Of a stretch of DNA of 55,337 bases, positions 47,043 through 55,337 are shown in pieces. Position 1 is the stretch's first letter, and the number at the start of each line of letters is the position of its first letter. Made by a program: the position numbers and the translations under genes. The notes under the pieces are model-generated. The model did not search any database. It was not told the origin of the DNA and was given only the letters and a program-made list of their open reading frames with translations. This stretch comes from Candidatus Binataceae bacterium (GTDB lineage Bacteria; Desulfobacterota; Binatia; Binatales; Binataceae). The DNA is taken from assembly GCA_036495685.1 (NCBI GenBank), contig DASXMJ010000007.1, positions 1 to 55,337 of the forward strand, given 5' to 3'.

Positions 47043-50000
47043 ATGCCGAAGTCCCCTCAGATAGTCCGATCCCATCGCGCTGCTGAGCGAATTGCCGCCG
47101 CGCGCGAATGGCTCGCCGCCAAAGAGCCCGCCACCGAAACGCTGGTGATCGCGCCGACGCGCGAGGCTGCCGACGACCTCGTGCGGGGAGTTGCCGCTGC
47201 CCGCGGCGCCGTCGCGGGCATTCACCGTTTGACCTTCAATCGCCTGATTGGACTGCTCGCGTCGGAGGCAATGGTCGCGGCCGGTTTGGCCCCCGCAAGC
47301 GATCTGGCCGCACAGGCGATCGCGGCGCGCGCGGTGTTTCATCTCGCGCCGTCCGGAAAGCTTAAGCACTTCGCGCCGGTGACCGATCGTCCCGGCTTCG
47401 CTGAGGCTCTTGCGCGCACCATCGCTGAATTACGCCAGGGAGGGGTAACCGCCAGTGCGCTTTCCGAGGTCGGCGCTGCCGGTGCCGAGCTCGCCGCGCT
47501 GCTGGCGCGCTTCGAGGAAGAGCTAGCGGGCGCACGGCTCATTGACCGCGCCGGAATGCTCGCACTCGCTGTCGGGGCGGTAGCGAAAAGGCCGCGTTTT
47601 GTGGGGATTCCTACGCTGTTCCTCGACGTTCCCGTGGACAGCACTCGCGAGCGCGACCTGGTCGCGGCGCTCGCACAGTATGCGCCGCAATTTCTGGCAA
47701 CGGTGCCGGCCGGCGATGAGCGCGGCGCGCAGCACCTCTCACGGGCGCTGGCCACTCCTATCAGCGATGCCTTCGACGGCGGGGCGCACGATGCGAGCTC
47801 GCTGGCAGCATTGCAGCGGTATCTGTTCGGCGGCGAACCCCCTGAGCGGCCGCTGGATGAGACGGTGTCCGTCACCTCCGCACCCGGCGAAATGCACGAG
47901 TGCGTCGAAATTGCCCGCAAAATCACCGCCGAAGCTGCGGCGGGCGCTCGCTTCGATCGCATGGCAGTTTTGCTTCGCGATCCAGTTCGCTACGTGCCCT
48001 ATCTTCAGGAAGCGCTCGCGCGCGCGGGAATTCCCGCGCACTTCTCGCGCGAGGCGCGACGCCCGCGCCCGGGAGGCCGCGCGCTCCTCGCGCTGCTCGC
48101 GTGCAAGGCCGAGAATCTCTCGGCGCGTCGCTATGCCGAGTATTTGTCGCTGGCCCAAGTACCGCTGGAGAACGCCTCCACTGATGACGACGGCACCAGC
48201 GCGCCGGACGACGAGCTCACCGCCTTGCGCCTGGCGCCGGAATTCGAGATCGCAGACCGCGCGGCCGGCGGTGACGATCTCGAGGCGGCGGAGCGGCCGG
48301 TGCGCGCGCCGTGGCGCTGGGAGCGCATCATCGTCGATGCCGCCGTCATCGGCAGCGCCGAACGCTGGAAGCGACGCCTGGAGGGTCTCGAAAGCGAGCT
48401 TCGCCGCCGGCGCGAGGCGAGCACCGATGACGAGGGACGCGCCGCCTCGCTGGACCGGCAGCTCGGCGATCTCGAAGATCTGAAACGCGTCGCGCTGCGG
48501 CACATCGCGATGCTCGCGGCCATGCCCACGAGCGCGACCTGGGGCGAATGGCTCGACCACCTTCGCGCGCTTGTCGCCGAGGCAATTCGCGATCGCGCCG
48601 CGGTGCTCGCAACGCTCGCGGAACTCGAAGCGATGGCGCCGGTGGGCCCGGTCGCGCTCGATGAAGTCAGGATGGTCCTGGCCGAGCGGTTCTCGCGTCT
48701 TGAGGACCGCCCTGCTCCCCGCCGCTACGGAGCGGTGATGGTCGCGCCTCCGCACCGGGCGCGGGGAATGTCGTTCGACGTCGTGATCGTTCCGGGCCTC
48801 GCCGAGCGGGTCTTCCCGCAGAAACTGATCGAAGACCCCATTCTGCCGGACGCCGTGCGGGCCGAAATAGGAACCGCGCTCCGGTGCAATGAGGATCGGA
48901 TCAGCACAGAACGGCTGGCGCTGCGCATCGCGGCGGGTGCGGCGGAACGGCGGGTTATGTTCTCGTATCCACGCATCGATATCGACCAGGGTCGTCCGCG
49001 AGTTCCATCGTTTTATGCGCTGGAAATTCTTCGTGCCGCGGAAGGACGTTTGCCGGGGTTTGATGAACTCGCACGCCGCGCGGCGTGCGAGCAGGCGATT
49101 CGGCTCGGCTGGCCTGCACCGTCCACGCCAGCCGATGCAATCGATGAAGCGGAGTTCGATCTGGCGGTGCTCGACAAGCTGGTCGACGCCGACCCCGACA
49201 CGACCCGTGGTACCGCGCGTTATTTGCTCGACGCGAACGAATTCCTGGGCCGCGCCCTGCGGGCGCGCGCGCGGCGATGGCTCAGGCGCTGGACTCCGGC
49301 CGACGGCCTGGTTGACCCTGATCCGCAGGCGCGCGCCGCGCTGGCGCCGCATCAGTTGTCCGCGCGTCCCTACTCCCCCACCTCACTGCAGCACTTCGCC
49401 GCGTGCCCCTATCGATTTCTGCTGCAGGCTATCCATCGCCTGGGGCCGCGCGAGGAGCCCGAGGCTATCGAGCTTATCGACCCGCTGACGCGCGGCGGAC
49501 TCTTCCACGACGTGCAATTCGAGATTCTGACCGAGTTGCGCGCCGCAACTCTGCTTCCGCTCACCTCCGAAACCCTGCCGCGCGCGGAACGAATGCTCGA
49601 CGAGCGACTGAATTCCGTCGCCACGCGATGGCGCGAGGAGTTGGCGCCCGCGATTGATCGGGTGTGGCAGGACGGCATCGAGGAGATCCGCGCTGACCTG
49701 CGCGAATGGCTTAGGAGGTCCGCTGACGATCCGGGACGATGGACGCCGGAGCGCTTCGAGCTCGCCTTTGGCTTGACGGTTGGGGGGCAAGACCGCGACC
49801 CCGACAGCTCAGCAGATCCAATCCAACTCGATAATTTGAAGGTGCGCGGATCGATCGATCTGGTGGAGCGCGCGCCGGGCAGCGCACTGCGGGTGACCGA
49901 CCACAAAACCGGCAAGGTGCGGGCGGAGAAAAGCTTCGTGATTGGCGGCGGCAAAATCCTGCAGCCCGTCATCTATGCGCTCGCGGCCGAGCACATGCTC

Positions 50001-50282
50001 GGCGAGCCGGTCAGGACCGGACGTCTCTACTACTGCACCGCAGCGGGCGCTTACGAGGATCGGATAACGACTATCGACGAGGAAGCACGCACCTCGCTGC
50101 GCGAATTCGCAGCGATCTTATCGGACGCGCTTGAGTCCGGCTTCCTGCCTGCCGCTCCGGGGGCGGGCGAATGCCAATGGTGCGACTATCGGCGCGTGTG
50201 CGGACCTTACGAGGAACGCCGCTCGTCGCTCAAACCCGACGCCCGGCTCAAAGAGCTGCGAAAGCTGCGGGCGATGAGATGA
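47043..50282 (+). CDS. addB: AddB-type recombination exonuclease subunit
   Basis: A 1079-residue protein. The N-terminal helicase-like half starts TETLVIAPTREAADDLVRG but contains no Walker A loop, as is usual for the proteobacterial AddB/inactivated-helicase type. The C-terminal PD-(D/E)XK nuclease has VRGSIDLVE and VTDHKTG. The iron-sulfur staple uses one Cys ahead of the nuclease (HFAACPYRFLL) and a C-terminal triad (CQWCDYRRVC). With AddA it resects double-strand breaks and recognises Chi-like sites to load RecA. Its TGA overlaps the addA ATG by 4 nt. AGGGGGG precedes the ATG. Confidence 0.93.
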   Translation: MPKSPQIVRSHRAAERIAAAREWLAAKEPATETLVIAPTREAADDLVRGVAAARGAVAGIHRLTFNRLIGLLASEAMVAAGLAPASDLAAQAIAARAVFHLAPSGKLKHFAPVTDRPGFAEALARTIAELRQGGVTASALSEVGAAGAELAALLARFEEELAGARLIDRAGMLALAVGAVAKRPRFVGIPTLFLDVPVDSTRERDLVAALAQYAPQFLATVPAGDERGAQHLSRALATPISDAFDGGAHDASSLAALQRYLFGGEPPERPLDETVSVTSAPGEMHECVEIARKITAEAAAGARFDRMAVLLRDPVRYVPYLQEALARAGIPAHFSREARRPRPGGRALLALLACKAENLSARRYAEYLSLAQVPLENASTDDDGTSAPDDELTALRLAPEFEIADRAAGGDDLEAAERPVRAPWRWERIIVDAAVIGSAERWKRRLEGLESELRRRREASTDDEGRAASLDRQLGDLEDLKRVALRHIAMLAAMPTSATWGEWLDHLRALVAEAIRDRAAVLATLAELEAMAPVGPVALDEVRMVLAERFSRLEDRPAPRRYGAVMVAPPHRARGMSFDVVIVPGLAERVFPQKLIEDPILPDAVRAEIGTALRCNEDRISTERLALRIAAGAAERRVMFSYPRIDIDQGRPRVPSFYALEILRAAEGRLPGFDELARRAACEQAIRLGWPAPSTPADAIDEAEFDLAVLDKLVDADPDTTRGTARYLLDANEFLGRALRARARRWLRRWTPADGLVDPDPQARAALAPHQLSARPYSPTSLQHFAACPYRFLLQAIHRLGPREEPEAIELIDPLTRGGLFHDVQFEILTELRAATLLPLTSETLPRAERMLDERLNSVATRWREELAPAIDRVWQDGIEEIRADLREWLRRSADDPGRWTPERFELAFGLTVGGQDRDPDSSADPIQLDNLKVRGSIDLVERAPGSALRVTDHKTGKVRAEKSFVIGGGKILQPVIYALAAEHMLGEPVRTGRLYYCTAAGAYEDRITTIDEEARTSLREFAAILSDALESGFLPAAPGAGECQWCDYRRVCGPYEERRSSLKPDARLKELRKLRAMR

Positions 50283-53200
50283 ACGCAACGCGCACAGGAC
50301 TCGCGGACCAGGAGGTCCGCGACCGGATCCGCAACGATCTCGATTCCACCATCCTGATCGAAGCTGCTGCCGGAACCGGCAAGACCAGTGCGCTGGTGAG
50401 CCGCATCGTGGCGACCATCGCATCGGGTCGCGGCGAACTGGGGAATATGGTCGCCGTGACCTTTACCGAGAAGGCTGCGGGCGAATTAAAACTCCGGCTG
50501 CGCGAGGAGATTGAGCGAGCACGCAAGGACTCCTCGCTGGACGCGGCTTCGCGCACACGGCTTGACCAGGCGCTTCCACAACTGGAAGAAGCGCGCATCG
50601 GAACCATTCATTCGTTCTGTGCCGATCTCCTGCGCGAGCGACCGGTTGAGGCGCGGGTCGATCCGATGTTCGAGGTCGCGGCGGAAGATTCCTCGGACGC
50701 CATGTTCGAGACCGCCTTTGACCAGTGGTTTGAGGGCGCGCTCGCGGCGCCGGGCGAGGCGGTACGGCGGCTGTTGCGCCGGCGCGATGCGGTCGATCGG
50801 CAAGGTCCTCGGGCGATTTTGCGCAACGCGGCGCGCCAGCTTCGGGAGTGGCGCGACTTCAAAACCCTGTGGGAACTGCAACCCTTCGATCGCGATCGGG
50901 AAATCGACGCCCTAATCGCGGAAGTGACCGCCCTCGGTGCGCTGGCGCTCGAGGCCGAACCCGATGACTGGCTGGCCCGAAGTCTGCTTGAGATTTCGCG
51001 CCCGGTCTTAGAGGCAACTCGCCTGGAGGCGGTGCGCAAGCGCGACTACGACGCGCTCGAAGCGGTACTGCTGCGCCTGCCCAGCGGCCCGCGGTGGAGA
51101 CGCAAGGGGTTCGGGGGTGCACTCGGCGGGCTTGAGCGCGAACAAGTCTTTGCCCGGCGCGCCGCGCTCCACGCGCGCCTGGAGAAATTCCGCGAGAACG
51201 CCGGGGCGAATCTGGCTCCTGAACTGCAGCGCGAGCTGTGGCCGATGATCGAGCTCTACGAGAACGGCAAGCAACGCGCCGGCGCGCTGGATTTTCTCGA
51301 CCTGCTGCTGGTGGCGCGCAACCTGGTTCGTGACAACCCCACGGTGCGCGCGGCGCTGCAACGCCGCTACACGCATATTTTTGTCGATGAGTTCCAGGAC
51401 ACCGATCCGCTCCAGGCCGAGATCATTGTCTTGCTCGCGGCGGACGATCCCACCCAGCAGGATTGGCGCCGGATAAGGCCCATTCCCGGCAAACTGTTCG
51501 TCGTCGGCGACCCCAAGCAGTCGATCTATCGTTTCCGGCGCGCCGATGTCGCGCTCTACCAGCAGGTCAAGCGGCAACTGGTCGAGGCGGGAGCCAAACT
51601 CGACTACCTGACCGTCAGTTTTCGAGCGGTGCCAGCCTTGCAAGCAAGTATCAACGCCGCTTTCGCGCCCCTGATGAGCAGCGACGCGCCGACCCATCCC
51701 GCCTACACACCCCTGCAGCCCTCGCGCGACGACGTCGCCTCGCAGCCGGCGCTGATTGCCTTGCCTGTGCCGGCACCCTACGGCGACTACGGCGGGATAG
51801 TAGATTTCAGAATTGAGGAATCGCTCCCCGACGCGGTTGCCGCTTTCGCCAGATGGTTGATGCACGAAAGTGGGTGGACGGTTACCGAACGTGAAGAACC
51901 GGGAAGGCGGGTGCCGATCCGTCCCCGCCATATCTGCATTCTGTTCCGCCGCCTGAACTCCAGAGGCCGCGATGTGACGCGTCCGTATCTGCGAGCCCTG
52001 GAAGCGCGGCATCTACCCCACGTGCTGGTGAAGGGTGGATCGTTCAACGAGCGCGAGGAAGTCGAGGCGATTCGCAACCTCCTGGCTGCGGTCGAGCGTC
52101 CGGACGACGACCTGGTGGTGTTCGCCACCTTCCGTGGACCGATTTTCGCCCTGCCCGACGACTTGCTGCTGGAGTTCCATCAGGCGTGCGGCACCCTGAA
52201 TCTCTTTCGTCGGCTGCCTGCCGAGTTGCCCGAGCGACTCGCGCCGGTGCTTCGGGCCCGCGAGGTTCTCCGCGAGCTTCATCGCCGGCGTAACCGGCGC
52301 CCGATCGCGGAAACCATCGCAGATGCATTGGGCCAAACTCGGGCACACGCCGGCATCGCAATTTGGCCAACCGGCGACCAGGCGCTAGCCAACATCATGC
52401 GATTGATGGATCAGGCTCGCCGCTACGAGGCGCGCACCACCGCGACCTCGTTTCGCGGCTTCGTCGATGAACTGGAAGAACGCGCCGCGCGCGAGGAGGC
52501 TAGCGAGACCCCGCTGGCAGAGGAAGGCACCGAGGGCGTGCGTATAATGACCGTGCACCGCGCCAAGGGTCTGGAGTTCCCAATCGTCATGCTGGCCGAC
52601 ATGACCTGCAACGAAACGCTCGGAGAGCCGAGCCGCTATGTCGACCCTGCGCGAGGTTTGTGCGCGTTGCGCCTGGCTGGATGTTCCCCGCGCGAGCTGC
52701 TGGATCGGGCGGAAGCGGAGCGCCGACGGGATGAGGAAGAAGCGATCCGCCTGCTCTATGTCGCAACTACTCGAGCCCGCGATTTGCTCGTCGCACCGGT
52801 GGTCGGAGATGAACAGCGGGAGGGATGGGTGAGCCGCCTCAATCCGGTTTTGTATCCTGCTCCGAATGAGTGGCGGTCCCCGCTTGCCAAGCAGCCGCCC
52901 GGGTGTCCGGAATTTGGTGAAGACAGCGTCTACACGCGGCCCTCGCGCGCGCCGGGACGCACCCAATCAGTTGCGCCCGGGCTGCATCGGCCGAAGCAGG
53001 GAACCCAAACAGTTGTATGGTGGGATCCGTCACGTCTGATTCTCGATGTTCAGGAAGCCATGGGCCTGCGGCAAAGCCGGCTGCTCGAGGCGGACGCGAG
53101 CGGGATCGTCTCAACCCGCGGCAAAGAGCTCCACGAGGAGTGGCGAAAGAACCGCGAGGCCACTCTCGCGGCGGGTGCCGAGCCTACGCTGGCGGTCGCC

Positions 53201-53731
53201 ACCGCGACCGGAATAGCGCATTCAGGGGCCTCGAGCGGAGCCAGCGATGAGATCCGGGTTGAAGAAACCCAGCACGAAAGCAGGCGACCCGGCCGCGCCG
53301 CCTTCGGGCAGCTGGTTCACGAAACGATGCTGCGGGTACCTTTCGGGGTAACGCGCAGCGACATCGCGCGCATCGCGAACTATGTAGCCAGGGTGGTCGG
53401 GGCAAGTGAGGAGGACGCGGAGGCTGCGGCGATTGCAGTAGAACGCGCGCTCGCAGCGCCGGTTATGCGCGCAGCGGCGACCTCCGAGCGAGCCCATCGC
53501 GAATACCCCATCCTGTTCCGGCTTGAGAACGGGACGCTGGTCGAAGGAATTGCCGACCTTGCCTTCGAGACCAAGCTCGACGGCAAGACGCGGTGGACGA
53601 TCGTCGATTTCAAGACCGACCGTGACCTTGCGCCGAGCCTGGAGCGCTATCGCGAGCAACTGCGCCTCTACCTGCAGGGAATTCGCAAAGCGACCGGAGC
53701 GGAAACGAGCGGCGTCATTCTGTGGATTTAA
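50279..53731 (+). CDS. addA: AddA-type helicase-nuclease subunit
   Basis: A 1151-residue UvrD-like helicase. Motif I is IEAAAGTGKTSALV (29-40), motif Ia VAVTFTEKAAGELK, motif II IFVDEFQDTDPLQ, motif III VVGDPKQSIYRFRRADV, motif V TVHRAKGLEFPIVM and motif VI LLYVATTRARDLL. The C-terminal PD-(D/E)XK nuclease carries GIADLAFET and WTIVDFKTD. It is the motor and second nuclease of the AddAB complex. The ATG at 50279 is preferred to a GTG-type start inside addB because the Walker A position then fits. No recD or recB-like third gene follows. Confidence 0.94.
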   Translation: MNATRTGLADQEVRDRIRNDLDSTILIEAAAGTGKTSALVSRIVATIASGRGELGNMVAVTFTEKAAGELKLRLREEIERARKDSSLDAASRTRLDQALPQLEEARIGTIHSFCADLLRERPVEARVDPMFEVAAEDSSDAMFETAFDQWFEGALAAPGEAVRRLLRRRDAVDRQGPRAILRNAARQLREWRDFKTLWELQPFDRDREIDALIAEVTALGALALEAEPDDWLARSLLEISRPVLEATRLEAVRKRDYDALEAVLLRLPSGPRWRRKGFGGALGGLEREQVFARRAALHARLEKFRENAGANLAPELQRELWPMIELYENGKQRAGALDFLDLLLVARNLVRDNPTVRAALQRRYTHIFVDEFQDTDPLQAEIIVLLAADDPTQQDWRRIRPIPGKLFVVGDPKQSIYRFRRADVALYQQVKRQLVEAGAKLDYLTVSFRAVPALQASINAAFAPLMSSDAPTHPAYTPLQPSRDDVASQPALIALPVPAPYGDYGGIVDFRIEESLPDAVAAFARWLMHESGWTVTEREEPGRRVPIRPRHICILFRRLNSRGRDVTRPYLRALEARHLPHVLVKGGSFNEREEVEAIRNLLAAVERPDDDLVVFATFRGPIFALPDDLLLEFHQACGTLNLFRRLPAELPERLAPVLRAREVLRELHRRRNRRPIAETIADALGQTRAHAGIAIWPTGDQALANIMRLMDQARRYEARTTATSFRGFVDELEERAAREEASETPLAEEGTEGVRIMTVHRAKGLEFPIVMLADMTCNETLGEPSRYVDPARGLCALRLAGCSPRELLDRAEAERRRDEEEAIRLLYVATTRARDLLVAPVVGDEQREGWVSRLNPVLYPAPNEWRSPLAKQPPGCPEFGEDSVYTRPSRAPGRTQSVAPGLHRPKQGTQTVVWWDPSRLILDVQEAMGLRQSRLLEADASGIVSTRGKELHEEWRKNREATLAAGAEPTLAVATATGIAHSGASSGASDEIRVEETQHESRRPGRAAFGQLVHETMLRVPFGVTRSDIARIANYVARVVGASEEDAEAAAIAVERALAAPVMRAAATSERAHREYPILFRLENGTLVEGIADLAFETKLDGKTRWTIVDFKTDRDLAPSLERYREQLRLYLQGIRKATGAETSGVILWI

Positions 53732-53840
53732 ACCTGCGACCGGTCACGCTACGATTGGCGAGCGCCCAAACGGCGGCCCTGTTCCACGCACCTATTAAAG
53801 TGACCACGGCTTGTAGCCCGTGTGTTCCGAAAGGTTAACC

Positions 53841-54956
53841 ATGGCCAATCAACCAACTGACATCATCTGTGGCGAGAAGACCGCGCGGCGCGTTGCGGCT
53901 GACAATCGCAACGACGGACTGTGGCTGGGTGCTGCTGACCTTGAGCGGGTCAGCGGATGGACGTTCAAACCCGAGGGTTTCTGCAAGGGAGAGGTGTGCG
54001 TCCCGGTACCGCCGTCGCGCACCGCGGAGTTCGTTTCCGGCCAGTCCTACAATCTCGAAGCGCTGGCCAGATTGCTCGGCCAGCCGGTCGTCGCCGACAC
54101 CGCGAACCATGCGTGGTGCATCGGAGAGGCTTCCGGGGAGCGCCGGCGGATGCTGCAGTCGCTCGCTGCGCCTGATTTCACACTACCCGACCTGTCGGGC
54201 AAGATGCATTCACTTTCTGACTACCGCGGCAAACGAGTATTTCTCGTCTCCTGGGCCTCCTGGTGAGGATGCCGTATGGACCTGCCCGTGTGGCAGGCTC
54301 TCTACCAGGAGCTGGAAACAAAGAATTTCCTGCCGATCGCCGTGGCCTTTGACAGCGCCGGCAAGGTCGCCGCCGAACCGTGGATCAAGGCGGCCAATCC
54401 GACCTATCCGTGCCTCATCGACACGCGCCACCTGGTGGCGGAACTGTACGACATGGTGAACGTGCCGAACGCGGTATGGATCGATGAGCATGGAAAGATC
54501 GTGCGCCCCACCGAGGCAGCCGGGGTGACCGATGGCTTTCGCACCATGGATCGCAAAACCTTCGCGATGCCGCAGGACGCAATCGACGAGATGATGGCAA
54601 AGCGCACCGCCTATCAGAATGCGCTCCGCGACTGGACTGAGAAGGGCTCCCAAAGCCGCTTCGCGCTGAGCGAAGCCGAGGTGCTAGGGCGCATGCATAC
54701 GCCCGACGACGATCGGGTCCGCGCTGCTGCCAATTTCCGGCTGGGCCAGTTCCTGAATGAGACGGGACGTGGCGCAGCTGCGGTGAAGTATCTGGACGAG
54801 GCGCAACGCCTGCGCCCCGAAAGCTGGAACTACCGCCGCCAGGCTCTTTCACTCAAAGACCCTACCAATCCGCTGGCGGCCGGGGGCCCGGAGTTCTGGA
54901 ACGCGGTCGACGCACTGGGAAAGGAAAAGTACTACCCAACCGCCGACGACATCTAG
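53841..54956 (+). CDS. ResA/TlpA-like thioredoxin-fold selenoprotein (TGA at 54264 read as Sec)
   Basis: One continuous frame of 371 residues broken only by TGA at 54264-54266. Residues 110-141 are a redoxin strand and loop ending FLVSWASW, then U142, then GCRMDLPVWQALY. Relatives have W-x-x-C-x-x-C here, so Sec replaces the first redox cysteine (U-G-C). A cis-Pro loop follows (NVPNAVWIDEHG). An N-terminal module of about 100 residues has FCKGEVCVP, and a C-terminal TPR-like unit (FRLGQFLNETGRGAAAVKYLDE) closes the protein. There is no signal peptide, so it should be cytosolic. The ATG at 53841 follows AAAGG. It sits after addA, alone on its strand. A premature stop mutation is the alternative but is less likely because the downstream frame and the hairpin are intact. 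Confidence 0.9.
54264..54305 (+). promoter_or_regulatory. Sec codon and bacterial SECIS-like hairpin
   Basis: The TGA is followed after 20 nt by an apical loop, within the known bacterial range of about 16-37 nt. The inner stem CCTGCC (54281-54286) and GGCAGG (54292-54297) closes a 5-nt loop with G in second place. It extends past a bulged C (54298) through A-U, G-C, G-U, a U/C mismatch, then A-U, U-A and G-C to 54274/54305. SelB would bind this hairpin to insert selenocysteine. Confidence 0.75.
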
Positions 54957-55337
54957 AATCGGGTTGCCCAAGAGGGGCACCGAGCCGACTCTGCCCCGCT
55001 TGCACTTGCGGGATACTCTGCACGGCGAAGCGAGTAAGCGCGCCAGCGTTGCTCTTCGATGGGCTCCCGTAACGATTCGCACGGTCTCCACGCCGCGACC
55101 AACGGCTTGAGCCCGGCCAAGGTCAACTGGATTCGTCCGGTCTTTTGAGTTTCGGCCCGTCCAACCAATTACTTGAGACTTTCCGATCGCTCCGGCACCG
55201 CCTCGGACGAGCAGACAACCCCACACTGAATTCACGGCACTCAACCATCATAATCCGCTAGAAGCCTCACTGGGCGGCCGGCGACAATCATGATGATTCA
55301 GAATGATCGGCCAAACTGTAGCCGACCCTCACAGACG
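54957..55337. other. Non-coding tail of the window
   Basis: About 380 bases without a convincing gene after the selenoprotein. GGGGCA (54974-54979) and TGCCCC (54992-54997) make a 6-bp hairpin just after the stop, perhaps marking the 3' end of the message, but no T-run follows. The remaining bases contain no recognisable promoter, tRNA or repeat. An open frame on the complement overlaps the end of the gene and has no protein-like features. Confidence 0.4.

Noticed and set aside
47739..49352. A 537-residue open frame on the strand opposite addB
   Set aside because: It is Arg/Gly-rich with no recognisable domain and lies fully inside a well-supported gene. Long antisense frames are expected at this GC content.
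53820..54266. Reading the thioredoxin-like region as two separate genes or a pseudogene
   Set aside because: The two halves are in one frame, complementary within one domain, and joined at a TGA exactly at a redox-Cys position with a SECIS-like hairpin behind it.
1..55337. CRISPR arrays, insertion sequences, phage genes and rRNA
   Set aside because: No direct-repeat arrays, transposase motifs, integrase, capsid genes or rRNA-like segments were seen on reading both strands.

Overview
The window comes from a GC-rich Gram-negative bacterium. Evidence for this is a tandem pair of inner-membrane RND efflux pumps with a periplasmic adaptor, two lipoproteins, an M23 envelope peptidase and an AddAB-type recombination nuclease. 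The gene mix is rich in acyl-CoA enzymes, MaoC hydratases, alpha/beta and CocE hydrolases, amidohydrolases, a flavin (LLM) oxidoreductase and a cyclase-ATPase-TPR regulator. That resembles soil lineages around the former Deltaproteobacteria, for example Binatota-like uncultured bacteria, but the placement is an inference. No rRNA, convincing tRNA, CRISPR array, transposase or phage gene was seen.

Layout. 1-7.8 kb: a partial amidohydrolase, a VOC protein, a MarR regulator, a secreted alpha/beta hydrolase, a small membrane protein, a HAD hydrolase plus metallophosphoesterase pair, and a dihydropyrimidinase-like enzyme flanked by two copies of a hairpin repeat. 8.4-16.4 kb: a translationally coupled MdtABC-type efflux operon whose second pump carries an unusual Ser/Thr/Ala/Gly-rich insertion of about 160 residues. 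16.6-26 kb: an adenosine deaminase-like enzyme, Maf, a B12-binding-type protein, a DUF2846 lipoprotein, an Hsp70/YegD-like protein, a small operon joining two hot-dog hydratases with a PaaA-like diiron protein, a pterin dehydratase, a TPR lipoprotein with a deoxynucleoside kinase that lacks a standard start codon, and IspH.

26.2-35.9 kb: a tight catabolic operon (double hot-dog hydratase, class III alcohol dehydrogenase, acyl-CoA dehydrogenase, GH78 rhamnosidase-like enzyme), an alpha/beta hydrolase with an M23 peptidase, and a CocE-type hydrolase. 36-47 kb: an AbrB-type antitoxin with what looks like the wreck of its PIN toxin, a sigma-54 two-component system, a DUF2834 membrane protein, a sulfatase, a 1096-residue cyclase/AAA/TPR protein, and an LLM oxidoreductase with a MOSC protein. 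An intergenic region with a candidate structured RNA follows. 47-53.7 kb: overlapping addB and addA.

The most notable feature lies at 53.8-55 kb. A cytosolic ResA/TlpA-like thioredoxin-fold protein is interrupted by an in-frame TGA exactly where the first cysteine of the redox motif should be, followed by a good bacterial SECIS-like hairpin. I read it as one 371-residue selenoprotein (Sec142), not as two genes or a pseudogene. This predicts that the organism has selA, selB, selC and selD elsewhere.
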